Source: Pterobdella sp. o SKG-2022 (taxonomy: Eukaryota > Annelida > Clitellata > Hirudinida > Piscicolidae). From it: DNA of 64,000 bases. Below the pieces are notes generated by a model. The model was not told the origin of the DNA. It ran no database searches and saw nothing but the letters and a program-made list of their open reading frames with translations. The stretch covers positions 276,784 through 340,783 of the forward strand of contig OZ038326.1 of the NCBI GenBank assembly GCA_964035795.1, in the 5' to 3' direction. The position numbers and the translations under genes were made by a program. This document shows, piece after piece, positions 14,801 through 33,067 of the stretch. Numbering within the stretch: position 1 is the stretch's first letter; every line of letters starts with the position of its first letter.

Positions 14801-15510
14801 ACTTTAATTTAGAAGTTAATAATTTAAAAATAACTAATGTGAATTAATGAATTAATATGGATAATTGAAAATAAACTAACACAAATCTTCAAAAATCAAC
14901 TGTTATCAAAACATTGAAGGAACTAGTATTTATACATTGAAACTAAATAATATCATCATTAGAACTCACCATCTTGACAAACTTCTGCCAATTCACATAA
15001 GTTTTTGTTGTACAGACAGCCTGTAACAATTAGTACAGCCATATTAATGATAAATTAGAAAAACAATTAAGAATAATAGTAAAAAAAATAATAATAAAAA
15101 GAATTGAAAATCATGGTTATTATTGCATAACAATAATAGGCTACGTAATAGTACATAGAGGAAATAATATTTGCTATATTTAGGTGAAATATTTGATAAT
15201 TATATGCCAAAAGTAAATTGACTCAAATTTTCTATCGATAAATTCCTTAAACTTACCACCACATGCCTGTAATCTAAAGTTAAAGTGATTTGTTGAGACC
15301 AAACATACAAAATACTGACAGAGTCGATTAGGGACTTAACTATAAGTTTATGTGAATACTGCCAAAAGCATCCCCACAACATAAACCACTGCATAAGAAC
15401 CAAACAATCTCACCAATGGCTCCAGTCTCATAGTTGAGCACTGCTAAAGACTGAAGAGGAGAAACAGCCAAGCTTAACACCGCAAAAATGCTAAAGACAA
15501 TATTCAACAT
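5899..15510 (-). CDS. PTPRN: IA-2/phogrin-type receptor pseudophosphatase (PTPRN family)
   Basis: IA-2 proteins are single-pass dense-core-vesicle proteins with a catalytically dead PTP domain that influence secretory granule content and peptide-hormone release (family knowledge). Exons in transcript order: 15510-15414 (signal peptide starting MLNIVFSIF), 15020-14970 ([18 protein letters not shown], the RESP18-like Cys motif), 13351-13263 (ALFGICKD), 13166-12842, 12253-12191, 11392-11259, 10998-10790 (transmembrane helix [18 protein letters not shown], then KRR stop-transfer), 10134-9968, 9282-9168 ([20 protein letters not shown]), 8965-8818, 8109-8036, 7762-7685 ([20 protein letters not shown]), 7563-7444 ([16 protein letters not shown]), 7125-7064, 6860-6756, 6479-6361, 6284-6211 and 5964-5899 (TAA). 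Every PTP-domain join is in phase; the join 12191/11392 is off by one, so a small exon is missed or an edge is wrong there. The model gives about 700 aa, shorter than vertebrate IA-2 (about 980) because the luminal part is short. The signature loop reads [15 protein letters not shown] and the WPD loop reads SWPSLSVPP. Confidence 0.93.
7842..7970. repeat. 59-bp tandem repeat, two copies plus partial, IA-2 intron
   Basis: The block beginning catcccaccaaacttcacc recurs at 7842 and 7901, and a partial copy begins at 7960. The C/A-rich block lies in the intron between PTP exons 8109-8036 and 7762-7685. Confidence 0.75.
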
Positions 15511-17351
15511 GACTCCCTTTGGAATCTGTCTTATGAACCAGCCATATGTTGTTATATCGGTCCTTTTGCACGTGCACAATACTGCTGTAGGCGGTTTGTT
15601 TTACGTGCTTGTACGCTGTCTGCACGCTTTGCCTGGTTATTTATATCTTGGGGGAGAGGGTTCTGCTTGAAGGGGTGATGTTTTGGGTTGGATTTGATGT
15701 TGTTAAGGATTTTTACTTCGTTTTTTTGGAAGAAGTTTGATATTAAAATCGTCTTTTCAAAGGGAATTTGTATAGTAGATGTAATTAATTTTATAACTAG
15801 TTTTGATAAAATTAAGCATAATATTATTTCATATTTGCAATATAAGTTGAAAATAATTTTTGAAATCTCTGATTTTGTATGTATTTAAAATGTTTTTTGT
15901 TGCTTGAGGGCACATTTAATTAAATTTTTTTGAATATTGGTTTGTGAAACTAGTATTTTGTGTTCATTCATGTGTTATGTTTGGAATGAAAATATCAAAC
16001 ATAAACTTCACGTGTATAAGACTTCAAGTATGTAACAGCAATAGCAATTCTGCGCAGATATAATTGAAAGTATTGGAGTGAGGGGTTGCGGAATAAAAAC
16101 TCTCGTGATCATGTCATTATCTGCCTGTTGCATGATGAAACAAAAGTTTGAGAAAGTTTAAAAAGTTTTTTTAAATTTAAAATAAAATTTAATTGCATTT
16201 GTGAAAAATAAATTTCCGAATTTTATTTCATTTTTGAAATGTTATTTTTATTCTCTTTTTGTTTCATTTCCGTTCGTGTTCAAACTCCTGTATAAATTTA
16301 GAAATTACTTTCAATGAAGTGAATGAAGTTTAACTTTTAAAATTCAACAGAATATTGACCGTTGATTGGCCAGTCCCGAAAGAATTTAATTTGATAATAC
16401 ATTGCTCCTAATAGCTTTAAAATTTCATCGGAAGCCAATGCATTCTCATCTCTATCTGTGTTTCTATTTACTCTTTGTATAAACTCATTTTTTTGCTATT
16501 ATTACTATTCTCTCATCTAAATTAATATTCACAAAAAAACCCATTTATATAGCACTTAAAATTTGGTAAAAGTTCCTACTATTTTCAAAGTGAAAGGCAA
16601 ATCAAGATTTATAAAGCGCTTTCTATCAATGCCACTCCAATCGCTTCCTGAAAATTAAATTTGTATCAAAAACACTCTAAACACATGCTGGATGTCGTTT
16701 TAACATTTTATTGGATGGTTAGCGGAAACAAATATTTTTTTGAAGGTCATGATGGCATAGAAGTTCTACCACGGAATTTTTTGACTCTTATTCGACCAAA
16801 AGCAAAAGCCGAGAAGTTCTGCACACAAAACAAGTTGTAACGAGAGTAAGTTTGTTATAATAATGCATTACAGTTTAATTTAATTGTTTGAAAAACTAGC
16901 AATCATGTTTAGGATTGAGGTGAGATGAAAAAGTAAAGCCGATAAAAAATAATGGCCAATTGATGAAACACTTGTTAGAGAAGTTTTGAAACAACTTCGT
17001 CACAAAGAGATTAAGGTTAATTTGCAAGTTAGTTTTCGGAAATATGTTTTAGCTTATCAAGTAACTTCTGCAGTTTTAGTCAGAAAATTTCCAAACTAAC
17101 ACTCCAAAATAATATATAAGTATTCTAAAAAAACTTTTTTCAACAATGTTGCGCTTCAATGTTGTACCTCAAACTTTATTTAATCTTCAAAAACACATCA
17201 TGAATTATCAAATATTGGCATTAACTATATATGAAATTAATTTTTAAAAGTCACATAAGACCAGGTAAAAATACTCAATAGTCCAAATAAACTCTAAAAT
17301 AGCTATCATAAATATATCAATCCAATGGTTATAATGCTTATGGGGAGGCTC
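15511..17351. other. Intergenic spacer SBSPON / IA-2 (putative IA-2 promoter region)
   Basis: AT-rich DNA between the SBSPON stop and the IA-2 start codon, both genes on the minus strand. I see no coding homology or conserved element. The IA-2 promoter should lie here by position only. Confidence 0.4.
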
Positions 17352-24775
<7,424 letters not shown>

Positions 24776-27260
24776 CTTGAAGAGAATGTGATGTTGAGGA
24801 TTAAGATAGGATTTATTGCGAAAGTATTTTTTGCTTTTAAGAAATAAATTATCAATTTAATCGTTGATATATTTGAACAAAATAGTTCCAGAAGTTTTTT
24901 AACCTTCAATTAAAAACCGGAATCTACATAAGTTAATAAATTTATAAGTTTCAAAAAAATAGGCAATCCTTATATATCAGCTGCCTCCTGCAAACACATG
25001 CACCCAGCATATCATCTCAAGTTAGTAATCTTCATACCAATTCTTCATAACGACTTTTAAGATAGAGCTAATTGGATTTTTGTTTAAAGTTTAGAATATT
25101 ATAAAAAAAAAAGTTGTGGAAAGTTCTAGAAAAAATAGATTTAGTATGTTTTGTTCGAGAAGATTCTCAGTGTTTATTTGCTGCACTCCTAACTTTTGTT
25201 GCAACTTTCCTCAAACTTCTCTAAAATATTAATGAATTATTTTTCTGAAAGTCAAAATTTGATTTTGGAAATAAAGTATGTTTGTTTTTTTTTCAAAACT
25301 TGATACTTTCATGTGGAAAAATCCTTGTGGAAATATTTTGATGAACTGCCTGAAATTGCCCTAGTTAGGAAATGCTTCGATAATTGTAAGAAAAAATTTT
25401 AAAACTGCGTGGAATAAATGAATATCAGTTGAAACTTGAAATAAAATATTTTAAATAAAAGCAAAACATCAATTCATAATTTCTAATAGTAGTAATAAAA
25501 ATTTGTATAGCGCAACTCCAAAAGGAGCGATAGTTTAATTTGGTATATAATAAGCTGTGTGAACAGTTACAAAAGTTTTAATATTTACGAAAAACTCATA
25601 ATTAAAAAACCTTTTTGGAAAAGATTAATACTTTGCAAAACTACATCGCCAATAGCAATTGTTATTGCTCTAAAGAATTTAATTCATTATTTTTTATTCG
25701 GTAGAGGAAGATTGTTGGAATTTACAAGCTTTTTATTTAATACAAGTGGAGTTCAAATTTTTCTTTTAAGTAAATTTTTTAAAAAGTATTTCTGAAATTT
25801 GAAATTTTCAACAAATGAATTCTATAAAGTCATTTATTTTTAATACAAATGTTTGAAATATAATTTGATAAGATATAAATAACTATTTGACGAGCTCAGT
25901 GAAATTTCACTCTACTTCACTCCAGTGCATTCAGTCTAAGGTGTTTATATTGGCTGAGGGAAAAATTTGAAAAATAAGGAAAAAAAATCATAATAATAAT
26001 TATAATAATCTGATATTAATCATGGAATAAGTAAATTATTATAATAAAGTTGTTTATAATAGAATTTACCTAAATTAAAACAATAAAAAGTAATGCAAAA
26101 TGGCTAAACTCAAAAAGATCTGTATTTTAACAAAAATTCATTCAGACCTCAAATCTGTAATTCATATTTGTAAACTTTGGCAAGTGATGTAAGAATAAAC
26201 AGAACATCCTGATGAATTTGATGTTAATTTTCACATACTCAAGGGCTTCACTAACACTAATATTATTGATTTTTTTAAGACTTGAGAATATTTTCAAATT
26301 AACATTTTTTATATTGATTTTTGTGGAGTAGTTTAACTAAGCAAAAATTTTTGAGCTCCTCAATAAAAAGCTATAAAAAAAAAATTAATAATTTCTATAC
26401 TAATATTCTCAGATATATTTAAAGACACCCAATATAACTTTGCTGGGCTTATAGAATACATTTGGACACTCAATTTATAAATGTGAATATTCATGGATAA
26501 AATCTCAAAATATGATTTCGCATTCAAATAATTGCAATCCCCCATATGCAGACACGTGCAGGTTTTAAAGTGTTTATGCTGATGCAGAGACATACTACCA
26601 AAAATAATATATACATACAAGTCATTATATAAACAGGTTAGAGATTTTGCTAATTTAAACTAGCTTCTATGCACACCACTCATCGTTCAAGTGTCACCAC
26701 AAATACAAAGTAGTTGATATATAAGTTGAGTTATGACTCGAAATTGTTAAACCATTTACGAAATCTCCTCACTATGAGACCTTACGTCTACCTTCTTGAT
26801 ATTATCTTTCACAACATTCGTTCTGAGCGCATTGCTTTTGTATGTCCCTTTTTATTTTTCCCAATATTAAATGAATAAATTAAAAGATTAATTTTTAGAA
26901 TAATTTGAATTATTAAAGACGCCGCAAGTAATTTTTTAAAAGTGGAAACAATTTTTTTTTGAAAATTGATATCTTCAAAAGCTTCGTTGATAAAATTTTG
27001 AAATTTCACCATTTTTTAGTTTCTCTTCTAAAAAATGAACTCGTTCCCAAAAGATCTTTGAAAGAATAGTGAAAATAGTTTGAAATTTCAAAAACTCTAT
27101 CTCATTACATTGGAGCATCTGGTCAAATCTCCCTTTCACAACATTTAACTACACAAAACCCCCACACCAAATCCAACCTCAGCTCACCACATCAGCCCCA
27201 TCCCACACCACACTACACCACACCTTCATCAACTTAATACACCATCCTGCTCACACGCAG
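24776..27260. other. Divergent intergenic region SBSPON / CoA ligase
   Basis: AT-rich spacer between divergent genes, so both promoters are expected here by position. The first exon of the ligase (N-terminal roughly 50 codons) is also expected in or upstream of this stretch but was not identified. Nothing else is seen. Confidence 0.4.
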
Positions 27261-30200
27261 GTTGATGGAACCACAGGTGAAGAGTTGAGTTACAATCAGC
27301 TGTTTGATAAAGTCAGAAGGTTCAGTTCTGGACTGCTCAATCTGGGGGTGGAACAAGGAGACGTGGTGGCTGTAATATGTGAAAACAACATTAAACAAAT
27401 TGTGGCTTTGTTGGCGGTCTTCTACATCTCTGCCGTCCCCGCCCCTGTCAACCCTATCTTTACTGAGTGTTTGTTTTTGTAAATAAGAGTTTAATTGTTC
27501 TCAGAAACGATTCAGTCATTTTATCAAAAACTCATCACCTTCATTTCATATCGAAATTTTATGCCTATAAACGTATGGAATTCAGATGAGCTATCAAATG
27601 TGCTGGAGTTAGTTAGGCCAAAGCATGTCGTGCTGAATGATGATGTGTTTGTGAAGATAGCCAAAACGACCTTCTACTGTCAGATCAAGGTGCTATTAAA
27701 ATTAGAGCTTCATTAAAATAATTAAAATAAATATTTAACTTTTTAAATTTATGCTATAATGAATTTTTGTTGGCACCTCGCCTTTTAAGGTGTCGAGTTT
27801 TTGCATAATAAAATGAAACGGAGAACTCTGCGTGTTTTTGTGAGATGAGCTTTACTGTTTACAATTTTCCATGCAAAATACTGCCTTTTTCACTATTTTC
27901 AAGACAATCCTTTTTGAGTCTGCGCTTGCAATCGGAACTTGGAGTCGTTTAGTTATGAGGAAAAATTAACAAATTTTCTGAATTTTATACAAAAAACATG
28001 CAAATATTTTAAAAATAACTTTGAAAAAATATGCAATATTGCTTCTTTTTATGAAGCTGTTTTTAAAAAAATTGGTACATGATGTCTCTGAAGAAACAAA
28101 ATTTTAATTCCTGTATTTAACTCCAAACTTACTCTAAAACAATCTTTTGAACAAATCAATATTTTAAATTATTCTATTGATTTTTCAAATGTGGTCATTT
28201 CATGGTCTTTGAACTTGGATATTTGTCTGTCCATATTTGTTTGTAGCAATCAATGAAAGATAATTAAATTCATTTATTTAATTTACAAACTTTCGACCTT
28301 TAAGCATTTTATGATTTATTTGTTATGAGAACAAGTCCATGTGCAATCATCAATTTTAAAAATTATTGTCTTCGTTGAAAAGTTCATTTCAATTAAATAT
28401 ATCAAATATACTTGACAGAACTTTATCGTGATACCAAACCACCAACACCTCCACCACGAGTATGAAGGCACTGCCATCAACTACTCAGATCTCATCTCTT
28501 CATTCCCCTTGAGTGCACCCATCTACTCCAATGCTAACCCCAAAGAGACCATGGCTTTGTTGATGCTCAGCAGTGGGACCACGGGGGTTTCGAAAGGTGT
28601 CATGCTTAGCCATCAAAACCTCGTGTCTATGCTGAAACGCTTTGAAGGGTTGTGTTCAGATTTAGTCAAACTAAAAGTTAAATTTGAGTTAAATTTAAAA
28701 CAACATTAAGAAAAACTCATTAAAAATAATTTCATTAAAAAAAAATATATTTTACTGGAGAAGTGTGACAATTATTAGCAAGAAATGCGACTTTTCCATA
28801 TAACATCATTCAAACTAATTTTCCAAAACTTTAGAAAGTTGCCTGGCATGGACTCCCAAAATCAACAAGTCTTTTTGGTTTTCATTCCACTTTTCCACAT
28901 ATTTGGCTTCATGCTATCTTTATTGATTCCTTTAACATTCTCTTCCAAGATCATCATTTTTCCTCGCTTCGACTCCAAGAGTGTTTTTGAAGCGGTCCAA
29001 AAGTATCAGGTGTCAATAAAATATACCTCTTTATTTAAAAAAAAAACTATTGAATTAGTTAGAATGTTATTTTTGTTCAAAATATCCAAAAAAAGCAAAC
29101 ATTTTTGCAAATTATTTCAAAGACAGGCCGTTTAAACATATCAAAACGTTCAATTGTTTGCTACCTAGGTAACATGTATGTCTTTGGTTCCGTCAACAAT
29201 GTTTTGGATGATTGATAAGCAATATTTGCTAAAGAAATATGATCTTTCCTCTTTGAAAACAATCTATTTCGGTGGTAGTTTTATGTCGAAGGAAAGCGAA
29301 AAAGACTTCAAAAAGATATACCAAGTGGAAAACGTACTCCAAGGTGAAATTATCAACGTTTTGTAGACTAGATTTTTTTAAACCGACTTTCAATAACCTT
29401 TAACTCATGGTAGTTGAACTTACAATATAGTTGTTATAAAAATTTGTATTTGTTCATTAAATTTATAAATAGTTTTCAATGTTCTCAAAAGCATTTTTAA
29501 ACCTTTTTAGTAAGATAATTGTTTTATTTGACTAGAATTTTTTAAAATTGATTGTAACCCCTCAAAAACGTTTCACAATCATGTAATAATCGTACTTTGA
29601 GATTTTCTGAATGAAATTTTACATAAGCAGTTGAAAACAGCTCGTCCTAAATATAGTTTGAATAAAGCTCCTTTTTAATAAAACATTTTAAACCAACTGC
29701 TTCTTGAAGGCTTAAACTTATCATGAATATAAATTTCAAATGACAAAAAGCATTATATTCTTATATAACACTGTTAATGAGTTAGCCTACGATATAAGCT
29801 ATTTAAAACCATAAGATCAAAATAGAAAAAGCATGACCGGTTTAGGCTTCTATGTTCATTTTCAATATTAATTATAATTCCATAATTTAGCGGATTATTC
29901 AAAATAAGTTTAAAATGATCTAAAATTTCAAAGGCTATGGTATGACCGAATTGTCTTTAGCGGCTCTGTTTAATTTTCCGAAAAACGGCACCAAAGTTGG
30001 CTCTCTTGGCAAACCCCTAGAACAGACATCTGTCATTGTAAGTTACACTCAATCTATCAGCTTTCCATTATATAATTTTCAATAGTAAATCCAGTTTCAA
30101 ACTTTTCATTTTTTTGTACTATCAAGTTTCAAAGTACGTCCAAGTTGTAGTCGGCAAAAAGTTCATCTAAGCATTCTCTTTTTGTCTTGCTAGTTAAACC

Positions 30201-31831
30201 GCGAACATTGAGAGTTCCGCTAGAAAACTGGGTAGTAGTTCTGGCTTTATTTTGACAGTTTACCATTCTGTAAATGCACGTTAGGCACCAGACCGGAATG
30301 CCCGTGAAAACCGTGAATGCCCTGATTGAACCAGCCTCTCAAATCGTGACAAGGCGATGCTGGAAAATGTTAGGCCATATTCTGCGCATGGATGATCTGG
30401 TTCCAGCTAAACAATCCACCATCAATTGCCTCAAGAAAAAAAAACGCAAAGCGTGGAAGACCTAGCACCAGCCTTCTCACAACAATCAAACACGATCTAA
30501 AAGCCCACAAACTAAACATAGATCAAGCAGTTGAACTGGCGCAAGACAGGGACCTATGGAAGCTGGAGGGAAGCCGTACACCGGCGAAGGAAGATCTTTG
30601 AAAATATTTGAACACTTAATTTTATCTCTTTTTTTTACTTTTCGTAATAAATATCAAGTTTTAATGATTCTTTTGGAAGGAGTTTTTCAAATTAAGGATG
30701 TACGCATATGTTCGATTGAAGTTCAAGATTTCGATAAAAAATAATTTTTATAAATACAATCAATATTAAAAAAATGCTAAAATTTTTTAAAAATTATGAA
30801 CAATCATCAGATAAAATGCCACAAAACTGGCGATGTTTTAACGGCGAACAAGGTCGGAGAGATCTGCGTAAAAGGCGAGCAGATAATGCTTGGGTACTTA
30901 AAGAACCCTGAGGCAACGAGGCTCATGTACGATGACGAAGAATGGTTCCACACAGGTGGGCAGCCTTCTGTATCATCATTATGTTTAATGCTCACATATT
31001 CAGTACTTTAAGGATAAAGTTTTTTGAAGCTGTGATTTGTTTTTAATTATTATATTATAACTTAACAACACGAACTTCCCATTTAGATGCACAATTATCT
31101 TTTCAGGTGACACGGGTTATTTCGATGAGGATGGCTTTTTCTTTTATGTGGGCAGAATTAAAGACCTGATCAAGTATCAGTCATTCCAGGTTTCATTATT
31201 TTTAACATCAAAAAAATCACGTGGAAATATTTTTTTTGATTTAAATTATTGTCTTCCTTTCGTCTTGTAGACTTCTAGATCAACTCATTAATTTGTTATT
31301 CACCCCATCATCAATAAAAATTGTGTCTCACAAAACCAATGAACCATGGTTAATGCACCAAGCTATGAAGGTATCGAGACATCAGCACACAACAAACCCA
31401 GGTGGTTCCTTTAGAGTTGGAGAACCTGATCCTCAAGCACCCAGCTGTATTGGATGTGGTTGTGATTGGCATCCTGCATAACAGCCACGGAGAACTACCC
31501 AAGGCGTTGGTAATAAAGAAAGAAGGATTCGATGTTACCGAAAAGGATATTATTGACCTTGTCAAAAGTTAACACAATTACCAATTTTTACACATTTGCA
31601 TTTATTTTGAATTTAAAAGTATTAGGTGTGTTCAAAAAATCATCTCAAAATACTCACCAATTTATCACTCATTTGAACTTCATTGCAGACAACCTTGCTG
31701 GCTACAAGCACTTGAGAGGAGGGGTGCAGTTCGTGGATAGCTTTCCGAAGAACAGCTCAGGAAAAATACTCAAAAATGTTCTTAAACGACAACAAAATGA
31801 AGAACTTTTTAAATTCGAATCTAAGTTGTAA
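27261..31831 (+). CDS. Peroxisomal 4-coumarate/acyl-CoA ligase-like adenylate-forming enzyme
   Basis: ANL-superfamily enzyme that activates a carboxylate with ATP and CoA; the substrate is not predictable from sequence. Ten exons, all joins in phase: 27261-27468, 27586-27689, 28419-28648, 28835-29009, 29169-29343, 29934-30037, 30811-30955, 31107-31189, 31402-31567 and 31689-31831 (TAA), giving 510 codons. An upstream exon supplying about 50 N-terminal residues is missing from the model. Core motifs: LMLSSGTTGVSKGVMLSHQN (AMP-binding P-loop), IPLFHIFG, GYGMTELS, GDTGYFDEDGFFFYVGRIKD (hinge; Gly replaces the common Asp before Arg) and PKNSSGKIL with the catalytic Lys. The protein ends in Ser-Lys-Leu, a canonical type 1 peroxisomal targeting signal. 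Firefly-luciferase/4CL-like peroxisomal ligases share this architecture. A poly(A) signal AATAAA lies at 31977-31982. Confidence 0.92.
30129..30266 (-). mobile_element. LINE fragment, start of ORF with APE-type endonuclease domain
   Basis: Reading frame from ATG at 30266 down to TGA at 30129 gives SGTLNVRGLTSKTKREC and LDELFADYNLDVL. This is the typical beginning of the apurinic-like endonuclease domain of non-LTR retrotransposons, which would normally continue with an IQET motif. Here it stops, so it is a relic. It lies in the ligase intron between 30037 and 30811, antisense to the gene. Confidence 0.7.
30274..30601 (+). mobile_element. LINE fragment, C-terminal tail of reverse transcriptase ORF
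   Basis: Two frames together show RRCWKMLGHILRMDDLVPAK followed after a frameshift by KRGRPSTSLLTTIKHDLKAH and AVELAQDRDLWK. This 'WLGHVLRM...KRGRP...AQDR..W' tail is common to many non-LTR retrotransposon ORFs. It is in the opposite orientation to the adjacent endonuclease fragment and sits in the same ligase intron. Broken by at least one frameshift. Confidence 0.8.
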
Positions 31832-33067
31832 CTTTAAAACCTATTTATTTTTTGGGAACACCCATGTTATAAATATTATTGGGATAACCAGAGCCTGAAG
31901 CGATAAGAGACAGCCTCGGTTGGATTTTTATTATTTACCTGATGATGATGTTGAATATATCGGGAAGCTTCTTCAAAATAAAAAATTCAAATATTGTTGT
32001 GTTTTTATTTTGAGGATAATTATTTACAATGTTAATACTAATTCTATGAAGCTTGACATGAGTAATGAAAATTAAGTGTTATAAATATTTAAATAAAATT
32101 AGCTAAAAATTATGAACAACATTTAAAAAAAGGAAATTAAATGAAATGATAAAAAAATTAATAAATAAATCAAATTTAAAGGTCTCTGAATCTTGATAAA
32201 ATATGATTCCAAAATTTTTCACGTTGTTAAAAGCGTTTTATAATATCGTCCAAGAGAACTGGTGGGTGGGATTGGAAGCAAGGTGCTTTGAAGGTTCTGC
32301 CTTACCACCAAGAGACTCATGTTCTTTCTATCTGACCACTGAGTTTCTTTTAGTTTCACCAATGTACGTGTTCTCGCAAGAGCACACTTCTTTATAAATG
32401 ACATGGTGATGATGACTTAGTTTGTCTTTGATGGGAAACAGTGAACAGACTTTTGTGGTGATTAAAGAGTATGTCACTTTTATACTAAAACCGGTGAAAT
32501 CTTCCATAGCGTCTAAATAATTTTCCATTGTTTTCTCATTCTTGGAACAGAACGGCACCTTGAGATGAACATTAATTTTTTTTTTTAGTTGATTAATCAT
32601 TTTTAAAAAACATAAATTCTTTAACTTAATTTGAAATAAACTCATTACTATAACCAGCTTCAACAAATTTTTAAAGTTTCAACTTTACGGTATTTATTTT
32701 TGGCTGAGCGATAATGAATTTTATAAAGTCGTTGTTTTACTTTCATAATTTTACGCAACAAAATTAGCATGTCTTCTATTGTTAAAAAGGCTAAACTTGT
32801 CATACCGAAGTTCTTTTTTTTTATAATTATACTCTTATTTGATTTATGTGCGTCAATAAACTTTCCCGGCTTAAGTAGACAGAAATATAATTTTATTGCA
32901 CTAATGCTCTTATAAACATACACACATAATGCTAACATGAATCTGTAAGTCAAAAAACTCAACATTAATTTCATAACACTACCACTCTTTAGAATCACTA
33001 TAAGTTCACATATTGTTCAAAGCATCCATGCACACGTATCAGTCCCACATTCACACACACTTCACAG
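31832..33067. other. Spacer between CoA ligase and MYG1
   Basis: Holds the ligase poly(A) signal at 31977 and a Penelope-like remnant at 32219-32666. At 32660-32998 (-) there is a 112-codon open stretch rich in Lys and hydrophobic residues with no recognised domain. The MYG1 start exon is probably here or just upstream of 33068 but I could not place it. Confidence 0.4.
32219..32666 (-). mobile_element. Penelope-like retroelement remnant (GIY-YIG endonuclease end)
   Basis: Reading down from 32666, the translation contains VPFCSKNEKTMENYLDAMED, then VCSLFPIKDKL, VIYKEVCSCENTYIGETKRN and, after an in-frame TAG, KEHESLGG and HLASNPTHQFSWTIL. The order (VPF..KN, IKDK, VYK..C..C, YIGETKR, HL..NP.H.F.W) matches the linker and GIY-YIG nuclease of Penelope-like elements. 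The stop codon shows it is inactive. The reverse transcriptase part is not seen. Confidence 0.75.
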
